This document shows, one piece after another, positions 1 to 64,000 of a stretch of DNA of 64,000 nucleotides (position 1 is its first letter; the number at the start of each line of letters is the position of its first letter). This stretch comes from Spirometra erinaceieuropaei. Lineage: Eukaryota; Platyhelminthes; Cestoda; Diphyllobothriidea; Diphyllobothriidae. The translations under genes and the position numbers were made by a program. The notes under the pieces were generated by a model. It had not been told where the DNA came from. It saw only the letters and a program-made list of their open reading frames with translations, and searched no databases. The stretch is from contig CACRXP010001000.1 of assembly GCA_902702965.1 (NCBI GenBank), positions 136,253-200,252 of the forward strand, written 5' to 3'.

Positions 1-2690
1 TCATAACAGCACTGGTCTAGGGTCTGTGAAGGCTTCCCCCGCCGAGCGAAGTCGTTCCAGTCTCCCTAATCTTCATGTGTAGGGCATACTGACAGACAGT
101 ATGGCTTCCAGCTGGAGTTGTTGTAGTGACCATTTGAATTACCGAAAAGCTGCATTCAAGAATATATTGGTAATACTTTTAATGAGGGCTTTAGCATGCT
201 ACTCGGGAGGTAGTAGATTTAGTAGTAGACCTTCTGCGTGTAAAGCTAAGATAGCAGAATCTTCTGATGACCACTTGACCAATCGGATCCTCTCCGATAA
301 AAATTGTCATCGGAATTTAGGAAAGCTTTTCCGAAATCTTTTTTGAAATTCTGAACTTCCGTCGGACGCTAGTGTGGCGAGTTATGAAGGATGGCCACTA
401 GTTTGCTAAGGGACATTTTTGTGCAAAACACAGCAGTTCTGGCATCTCAACCGTCCTCTTGTAAGGCGATGACTAATAACGTGAGCAGTTCTCAAAGTCG
501 CCCAAGATCTGCCAGAAGGCTAAGCCAGTGATGGGGGAGAGGCGAAAATCGATCGGTTCAAGGCCGACTAGCTGGACAAGTCATGTGGATTTCTGCTCGC
601 CTTAACAACGGTGGGTGGAGCACGCTCTCCGACGCGTCAACAATAACAAAACCTGAGGAAAACTGAAATATAACCACACAGCCTTCCCTGACCTCATGAT
701 TTTTATTTACATTGATTGAGTAGAGGCCTACATTTAACTATTGACCTCGGAAACGATGCCTTCGACAGCATCTCCACCATACTCATTAACATGGACTACA
801 GTGATTCAGCCGAATGTCGACTATCTAACCAGAAAATGATGTATTTGAAAGTATGACCACCCCTCTTATTAGGCCAAAAAAGCCCAGAAGAGGATGAAAC
901 AAAAGTGGTAGTTTTATATGACAGTATGACAATTCTATTGATTTGGCACAAGATATAAGTATAATAATGCGCGGTTATACGGACAAGGTTCAATGATTAA
1001 ACGATTCAGGACTTAGTGAGAATTGCACAATTTAGAGGTGTGCGTGTTAATACGAATTGACCCTCATGGCACCGTCCTTGAACAGCATTCAACGGTGACG
1101 CCAGAATCGTTTTGGAGGTTACCGCGTTCATCGGATGGAGTGCGGTCTAGGGGTTGCCTTCATTAAGGGGGGAGGGTAGTTTTATTTCAGCCATTTCTCC
1201 TTCGCAAACTAACTGACTTGATTTGACCTCAAGTGCAGATCATGTGCCTAATGTGAAGTAGCATCGGTTTTTCAGAGGTCGCAGGTGCTGTGGGTGGTAT
1301 TGCTGCATAAGGCAACAATAAAGCCGAGACACCGACCGCCTCGGTTTCCCCTGTCCTTCAGTTCAGTCCAGTTCAGTTTTATTAAGGGAAATATGGGCGA
1401 ACGCCTTTGAACTCCCTATTGGTTACGAATCTTCTGAGAATAGCAACGATAAGTAGAAAGTTGGGAGAGAGAGATTGTGTACATAACTGCACGCAAAAGG
1501 CAGGTAAAAGCCTGCTAGTCAAAAAGGGGACAAGAACGACCGCTCACTCATTGTAAGCAGTATGGGCACATATAAGTTGGTCTTCTATGTCCTGAGGAGG
1601 TTGGGAGGCAGAATTGCATCCCACCACCAGGTTTGAGGGGTAGTTTTGCAGGAATCTGATACCCGCCTATGAATAGTTCCCCTGAAGCACATAGGCAATT
1701 GACGCTGTGGGTTCCAAAGTTCCCTGTTATTTTAGGGGGTAGTAACTCTCTCCTAGGAGAGCCGCAGATTTCAGATGGCTTGAAACGGCATGTCGTCTGA
1801 CGACGGAGGCGAGGCGTCAACGTCTGATTCCACGCCGGTCCTTCAGATGACTGGACTATGACCTACCAGTCGTGACAGTTACTCGATATTCATTTATCTA
1901 GAATCCGCAAGTTTAGCCATTCTATGAGGGCTGAAGTGACGATTCAATCGAAAGTGCACAGGTGAGAATTGATTACAACAATCAAGCATGTGATTGTCCA
2001 TAAGTAGACAGAAGGGACACTTCCCGGGACAGATGCACTACCAACCCCGGGACCGAATTCCGCAAACGTGACCTCGAATTTTGAGCAGGGGGATAGATCC
2101 GCCTTAGGAAATTGTTGGGCAAGGCTCGGAAACACGATCCTGCGGGGAAACGGGAAGCCAAAGGGCGCCCCCATAGGAGAACCGTGGTAAAAGGGGCTTT
2201 ACGGGTGGGACTGCGAGGAACGCGTGAAGCATGTGCGAAAACTAAGGGAAAAACGTAGGTTATAATAGGTAAATATGCTAGTTTGTTTGAGTGGGTATGA
2301 CACCTCAGTGTAAGCACCGCTCAATGCAAAAATTCACCGCACGTAACTAGCAAAACCAATTCCATAAAGACCAAAGGCGACTGGCCCGTCTAGGTTATCG
2401 GAACTGAACCGCCCAAGAATGTGGCCAGCCAGATGTAAGCCGTAAATAGGAGTGGGTGACGAATGACTCCCTAATCATAAACACTAACAATAAACCCTAA
2501 ATCCGGACCTAATTCCTATACCTTAATCGCAACCCTGAACCCATAATTACAGGAAGTGTTTGGAAATCGACAAAGCGCGCGCGAACAAAAACGTTGGATA
2601 AGAAACAGAGTGGGACCACAGACTCCCTACCTCGCGTTGAATGCTCAGCCGCTTAGCTGACGGTAGATGCACCTGTTGTCTGTGTGAACC
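1..2690. other. No gene recognised (expected TRPM intron 17 sequence)
   Basis: Only short spurious frames. CCCTAA-like words occur at 2470-2550. I looked for S5, pore or S6 coding sequence on minus and saw none, so the next exon should be beyond the left edge. Confidence 0.6.
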
Positions 2691-2904
2691 TGTCGGTAGG
2701 ACATTCCAGTCCCCCCTGTCTTTGTCGGTAATGCCTATTGGCCGCTGAGCAGCTGCTTGTGAGACCTGTGTGTGTCCCTCAACGGTGCTTTGGTTTATAA
2801 CACACTATAAGCAGTCTGACGCGATTTCAAACTATAACGATGCTCCGAAAATCCCAAGTCGTAAGGAGAAGACGGAAGGCACCAGAATGAGCAGTTTATT
2901 GTGC

Positions 2905-3305
2905 AGAGAACCCCGCAGTTGTCCTCTCAGGCGACAGTGGCCACTGGCGAAGCCAGGGCTGGTGTGGACTGCGTCCACTCATGTCTGAAAGTCCCTGAGA
3001 TAGTGGTGGCAACCGCTTTTGTAGGCTCGGGGGCCAAGCTCAAGTGGTGTCCAGTCAGTGTCTATTGCATTTGCCGAGGATGGTGTCCCAGTGGCCTAGG
3101 TTGTGCTTGCAGGGGGTGCGGTGCGTTCAAGTGGCGCATGCGTAGCCGCGACGCTGTGTGGACGCAGGTATTCCCCAGATGTCGGTCGTGGTGTGACTTC
3201 AGGTCAGCGCATCTGGAACGGCTCACTGCAAAGGGGTGAATGACCTTGAGGCAGCGAGATCTTGAACCATGACGCCGGACCAGTCATGATGGCTGGGCGC
3301 CACAG
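2905..3305. repeat. Relative of the 17.2-17.5 kb arm repeat
   Basis: 'cctctcaggcgacagtggcc' at about 2919 and 'aatgaccttgaggcagcgag' near 3239, followed by 'ggaccagtcatgatggctg', match 17.29-17.33 and 17.43-17.49 kb with substitutions. It is probably a PLE end fragment without coding remains. Confidence 0.6.
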
Positions 3306-3890
3306 ACCCAAGACTGAGCCGCAGGGCACAGCAAGATGAGTGTGTCCCTTAACGCGATTTCTGAGCGCTCCCTTACTAAGGGGAAAAGGTATCCCCACTT
3401 ATTACAGACGGCCTTGTGCTAGCTTCCAATGGGGGCGAGAGTTAATGAGAGGGTTAGGGTTAAGACGCGGAAATAGGCACCATCACGAAATTTAGCGGAC
3501 TGTCACCTGCCATACAAGGAGGGGAGGGGGGATCTATCCCATATCCTACAGATCTGATCCCTGTCATCACTTAGGCGTACGTGTCTCTGTCCTGTCTTTC
3601 GTAAGAATCATTTTCTGGTTTTACGAGACGACTCTTTTTCATGGTTTGTTTTAAATCCCATTTTACATACTAAAGGCACGGGCAGTGCCGAGTGTCTGTG
3701 GTGATTGCGATTCGCTACTCACTTCGTTAAAGTAGCATCCTTCCTCAGATTTGACATCCCCTGTGTGAACGTCAGTTAAGTTTACCTAAGTCACTGCTTA
3801 TGGGAATATCAGTCTGTCGCTTTTTTCCCGTCGAGTAGATAATGGTCAAAACATCACTCCTCGATCAAGCGACACAGAAGTAGCACTCAC

Positions 3891-59199
<55,309 letters not shown>

Positions 59200-60394
59200 C
59201 TGTGTAAGAAAGTGGGCAGGCGATTGTCATCAGACATACAACAATATTATTTAAATTGTCTCGATCATCTATGACCATTTTTAATTTTTTTTGCCTAAAC
59301 TTGTCATCTTATTGAAACAAGATCTCGATGGATTAGCTGGAAATTTAGGAAAACGAGGAGGAATTAAAGTATGCTCATTACTACGGCCAAGGAAATATCC
59401 AATAGTACTTACATTCAAAAAGACAGATTTCGGATGATGATAAAGTTTAACTGCGTCAGATTTTGTGTTTATATACAGTAAACTTTACAGGGCGAGTTAT
59501 AAGTTGTTTAGGGGTTAGGACATTCATCAGGTTAAATCTAACAGGACTCATTGAGATGCAATTTTAAGAAACCCAAGGACAAATTATCGAGATTTTTTGG
59601 CTACTTCGTTCGGCAACGATCGAATATCCAGCCCCTATTTCTTATTACGACAACACACTTACTTATTGCATTTAAGTAGGCATGCTGTATTAGGGTTGTA
59701 GTTACAACTTAACTTTGAGAAGGGTCAGGATTAAGGCCAGGTTAAAGGTAGGGGTTAGAAGGGAAGTCAGGATTAAGTTTGCTCGTCGCATATCATCTTG
59801 CTCAATTTGGTGTTCTTGGGCTCTCGTTTTTCTCCCCTTTACGCGCAGCCTGTTCCGGCAGCTCATTGGGTAGATGAAATAAACATGTAACAGGAATGCG
59901 AGTTTTCTCGGTGTCTTTTACAGATCCCATTGATTACCGCGTCTATCTGCCCTACTGATAAAACTAACATGAACATCCCTCCCGTATTACAGGAGCCCCA
60001 GTACTCTATTTTCTCAGTGAAGTTGAATATTCGGTTCTCATCATTTGTTAATTTAAGTAGTTGCTATTGCTAACTGGCAGTCTGCTTCTAATTCATCCTT
60101 CCGGTAATCTCGCGTGTGAGGATTAGGTTCAGACGGCGAAAGCACAACATAACCACCATACTACAGGCACGGCACACGTCGTTCACTTTGTGAACGGTCA
60201 TTCAAACTCTCATGCGTTCATGAGAGTTGCCCAGTCACTTATTATGGCAGTAAATGGAATGACAAAAATATCGATGCCAGGACTATTAGTGTCGCCCTTC
60301 CTATAGACGACAGTCTGCTATTTCCTGACTTTGCCGATATAAACAAAAAGGCGTCTATAAGAGACGATTCCCAGAAAGCAGTCTTGTATATTAA

Positions 60395-61177
60395 GAAAAA
60401 ATCGCTGGGACAAAAGCTTTATTAACCTGACGCTTCGGAGTTGGAGTTGCGCACAGACCGGAGGCAGTTAGTGAAACCAAAAGACCTACTGCCACGACAA
60501 GAAACGTCTTGAGCCGTTTATCGGATCTGGTGCAGTTTCAGACAAATTAAATATGTCGGAGAAACCGGAAGACAGCTCCGAACGCGAATGGCCGAACACG
60601 CCACAACAGTGCAGGGAAATGACACCAGCTCTCAAGTTGCGGCTCATTCGACGAGATCCGGCCACACATTCAGATTCGACGAGGTCGAAATTCTCGCAAG
60701 AGGTGACAATCGCGTGAGCCGCTAGCTGCTCGAGGTTGACTGGCCCCCAGTCCAGCAACAAATGCAACGACTTTCCCCTCCCATAATCGGTGCTGAGACT
60801 TCGCATAGGCGGAGGAATTAGCCACGCGGGGAGCGCATAGGTGGGAGCTGTTCCCAGCGTCAGGGTCGGTGCGTCAGATGGTTGAGCAATCATCACACCA
60901 ACATCCAACACACGTGATGAAATTGCAGTAATTAACGATGCGAATGTCGGCCATCGAACAGTCATCACACCACGTGCAACGATCTCCGATGAGGGGGGGG
61001 GGGGAGCCGTGAACATTCATAGGTATGCGGTAGCATGGCGACTGCATCCTATAAATATTGCAGCCCCTTGTGCATGAGCCACCCGTATCTGCTTTGTCTC
61101 TGATGATGGGTTCGAACAGGAATCCTAAACGTCAGGCTAATAAAGCTCTTGTCCCAGCGATCGTGTCTCATTCTTCA
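60395..61177 (+). mobile_element. Penelope-like element, internally deleted copy
   Basis: The left arm 60395-60440 ('atcgctgggacaaaagcttt') and the right arm 61095-61177 ('aaagctcttgtcccagcgat') are inverse. The left arm joins directly to the coding end at 'ggagttgcgcacagaccgga', skipping all of RT. The GIY-YIG and C-terminal region is near that of the 35.5 kb copy ('caagttgcggctcattcgac') but with stops and indels. Same family as 35480-36825. Confidence 0.83.
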
Positions 61178-61179
61178 AA

Positions 61180-62470
61180 AAAGGCGTCCGTTGAATATTT
61201 GGTGTGATATGGGAAGACCGCTCTGCCTCAGGCAGCTGTGTAAGGCTTAGACGACATGATCTACAAAAGTATTCTGTGCGCGACACACAGGTCACATGAT
61301 CAGTTTTTATCGTAGATGATACTGGTTTTCATCCAGACGCACTCACAGGAACCTTTATTCTAGGTATCCACTCCGTTTTACGGTGCGCTTTACACTGTTG
61401 GGGTACCCTTCTGCTGCCTTCGCGGAGTTATGTGTGACTGGGTCAACGACGTTTTTTAGACGATTAGTAATGGCATGTGTAGGGGAGGGGGCATTTCGCC
61501 TAGCATTAATTCGTAACTATGAATTCCCATGGGCTGTACTGACCCTACTCGGGTACCTTGCTGCAATGCTCTGCCTCTCACGAGTACTTGCATGTGTGCA
61601 CCAGTAACAGTCTGACTCTCGACCAATCACAGCTGTCCGAACCAACCAATCATCTTCGAGGCCGACTGGGTATTGCTCTCGCTTAAGGCGCTGCAAAACA
61701 TTCCCTACTCATTCGAAACACCGCTCTATGGCGCCGGACGTGTTCTCTCATCCGACGGTCAACTTATTCCAACCGGGCATCTACTCTTTCTGTACAGAAT
61801 ACAGCCTCCTCTCAACAGGTGCTCAACACCTCATTCTATTCTGGACCGAACCTGAAGGTCGTAGTGGCTACGCTCTGTCTGCCGTGACAGAGCGACCCGT
61901 TATTAATAACAGCTACCAGCAAAACCGCGTCTCGTCACTTACCCGCTGTAGACTGGCACGCCGTCGAAGGCTGGCGTACCTCCAAACGACCCAGTTCTGC
62001 TGCTTCCGCCAGCCCGCGTTATGCTGAGTCATACTCACAAATGTTTCATCTACTCGTACTTCAATGTCAGGGCTACCAAAACGGTGGAGCGGAAATTCCC
62101 ACAGCACAGTCCTCCCCTTCCCGCCCGACTGGTCTCGATAGGAAACTGGAAAGTGAGTAATGTGTGACTATGCAGTCGGTCCTCAGGGATTCCGCGCTTG
62201 TGCACATCCGTCCGCTGGGACCCACCCAGCCTGTATGCCCACTTGACGTCAACATTTACGCCTACAAGCTTCCCCTGCTAATGGTTTTCTCATTGAGTAG
62301 CACTCAATCGCTTCTGTTTGCTACTCGACTACATCGAGCTGTCGCACTTTGGGACGGTAGTAATTTAGTGGATTAACCTACAACAGGAGAGTAAACGAGC
62401 AAATATCGTTGGTGGTAGGTACGCGATTACGGCCAGAATTTGGTTTAGCTAACTGCTGTCATTAGAGTCA
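61180..62470. other. Upstream intron or flank, nothing recognised
   Basis: Short open frames at 61383-61607 and 61673-62027 have no family resemblance. They are moderately GC-rich and may be old repeat material. Confidence 0.4.
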
Positions 62471-62479
62471 TAGCTAGAA

Positions 62480-62665
62480 TTAATACTTGGAGTTAGCGCG
62501 GATCTTAGGGACTGCTTTGGGTTTAGGGGTCTCAATTAGGGTAAGACCTGAAGCCCAGGGTTAACTTCACGGCTAAGATCGAGGCTGCGCCTTAGGACAA
62601 GGTTTAGGGTTTAACTGTGGGTTAGGGTTAGAAGTTACGACTGCACCTGGGTTTAGGACTGATGT
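62480..62665 (+). repeat. Degenerate telomere-like tract
   Basis: Words such as 'gggtttaggggtctcaatta', 'ggtttagggtttaactgtgg' and 'gttagggttagaag'. No borders visible. Confidence 0.5.
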
Positions 62666-63199
62666 TCGGAAATTCGGAGGTATCGGAGGGTTAAGATTAA
62701 GTCTACAGTCTGGTTTGTCAGTGAGGTTTTGTGTTTGAATGAATTTTTAGATACGACCCTCCATAAAATACAATGCTTAAAAACACTACTTTGGTGGCTG
62801 ACTTCAAGGGATGTCTTATTTTGAGGGCTTTGATAAAAACCTTTTATAGATCCCATCTTTTTGGCCAGCCAATCAACAACACTGAAAACCGTAACATATT
62901 CATTGACGTTTTCAGAGGACTCCACCGTCACCAAAAGTCATGCGATAATTTTACAAAAGAAAAGTCCTCTTGGTACAAACAAAACGGTATGATTGTGATT
63001 GCATGTACTAATTTTATTTCAACTGACCGTCCTATCAACGTGTGACCTTATGGGAACTTTTGTTACTGTGAGGTCTTCACTAAAAATCAAGCTAACCCTC
63101 TTTTATTAAATCATCAGAGTCATGAAAAATGCAGGAGTAAAAAATTACGTTGATTCCTCGCAACATGATTTTAAGAAATATGGTCAGACATTAAACATT

Positions 63200-63493
63200 T
63201 GGCAGAATGGAATTGCCGACAAAGACGAGGAAGACTGGAATGACAATTTCCGGCCTATTAGCCTTCGTCAGGCAGTCATACCCAATCCGGAGGTGTGGAA
63301 CACCTGGGGCTCGATCCCGCAACCTCTTGATTAGAAGCCCAACGCCTCTAACCACTGAGCCACGGGCTCGTTGTCCCGTCGGTTGCGATCGGGAATGAAC
63401 AGTGGTAGAGGGACGCTTACCGGTCGTGTTATGGAACTCTCTCTCGAACCCCACCAGCATCCGCACAGCGGCGCATGATATAGGCAGAATGTC
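63200..63493 (-). mobile_element. tRNA-headed SINE, near-complete minus copy
   Basis: Read on minus: body with 'gaccggtaagcgtccctcta', a tRNA-like head at about 63303-63370 ('gcccgtggctcagtggttag', 'gggatcgagccccaggtg', with 'cttctaa' in the anticodon place), then the tail 'gggtatgactgcctgacgaa', 'attccagtcttcctcgtctt', 'tgtcggcaattccattctg'. A and B boxes are clear. The head looks derived from a TCT-anticodon (Arg-type) tRNA. Confidence 0.78.
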
Positions 63494-63655
63494 TTGTCTC
63501 TGCCGGTAACGCCATTCTGCCCATATCATGTGCCGCTGTGCGACGGCTGGTTGGACTCGAGCGCGAGAGAGAGAGAGAGCCCAAAGACACAACGGAACGA
63601 GTGAGTTCCGTGGAAAAACGATCGGTGAGCGCCCCTCCACCATTACGCAGGATTC
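63494..63655 (+). mobile_element. SINE body fragment, plus copy
   Basis: 'ctgccggtaacgccattctg', 'gtgccgctgtgcgacggctg', an AG run, and 'aacggaacgagtgagttccg'. It is the same body as 18.18-18.30 kb and abuts the minus copy head to head. Confidence 0.7.
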
Positions 63656-64000
63656 GGAGAACACTAAAACTTGGAGGATATTCACTGAAAATGGAGGTAA
63701 GAGCAGTTTTTTTTCAAACGCTACTACTTGTATGCCATTTAGCTTAATCCGTCAGTTGCCTGGAAAAGTCCCGAGCACTTCCGAAATTCGAGTTTATTCA
63801 CGTGACACAACTTATCGCGTTTCGGCATTTGCGCTTTTCTTGAGAAAATTGTTATTTCTAATAAACGAAATAATGCTTGAAGTACTTATTTTGTGTTTTT
63901 ATCTAACTGGAGAACGTTCATCATTAGTTTGGTGTTTGGTGGCTGCGCTTGGGCTGGTTCTAGACTGACTAAGTACTTTTCATCATATTAGGCATACTGT

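Noticed and set aside
62653..63045. Protein-coding ORFs of 90-93 codons on both strands
   Set aside because: No recognisable motif, no splice context, overlapping on opposite strands.

Overview
This is eukaryotic DNA from a large, repeat-rich genome. It has multi-kilobase introns with GT-AG borders, no operons, and many decayed transposable elements. Frequent Penelope-like retroelements with GIY-YIG domains, RTE/CR1-type reverse transcriptase debris, tRNA-headed SINEs and TTAGGG-like tracts point to a parasitic flatworm. A pseudophyllidean tapeworm such as Spirometra, Dibothriocephalus or Schistocephalus is my best guess, with a trematode as the alternative. The organism call is inference.

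One host gene can be supported, and it fills most of the window on the minus strand: a TRPM (melastatin-type) transient receptor potential cation channel. I traced 17 consecutive exons from 59199 down to 3891. Each has a plausible acceptor and donor, and the reading phase matches at all 16 junctions, giving 1249 codons. In order they encode the second half of the N-terminal SLOG/melastatin region, the melastatin repeats, two long low-complexity inserts, the conserved 'HPCCQ' block, pre-S1, and S1 to S4. The N-terminus should lie beyond the right edge. S5, the pore, S6 and the TRP helix should lie beyond the left edge. The S1-S4 pocket keeps the calcium-site residues of TRPM2/4/5/8 and carries Asn in S1 and Tyr in S4 at ligand-pocket positions, which is relevant to the praziquantel-receptor type of flatworm TRPM.

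Nearly everything else is intronic mobile DNA. There are at least eight Penelope-like (PLE) fragments, at 16.7, 26.7, 27.7, 32.6, 35.5, 49.0, 51.8 and 60.4 kb, several bracketed by inverted arms. A CR1/jockey-like reverse transcriptase lies at 22.2-23.3 kb and an RTE fragment at 4.7 kb. A Tc1/mariner-like element at 28.38-30.35 kb shares its termini with MITEs at 42.4, 44.1 and 57.2 kb. A related foldback MITE family occurs at 11.7, 31.1, 39.4, 48.0, 54.3 and 55.7 kb. A separate MITE family carries a degenerate telomere-like core inside terminal inverted repeats (35.3/36.9, 40.8 and 56.8 kb). tRNA-like SINEs, three long (CTA)n arrays and a 400-bp assembly gap complete the picture.

All calls come from reading the sequence and from motif knowledge; no searches were run. 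Exon borders were placed by hand and need transcript confirmation.
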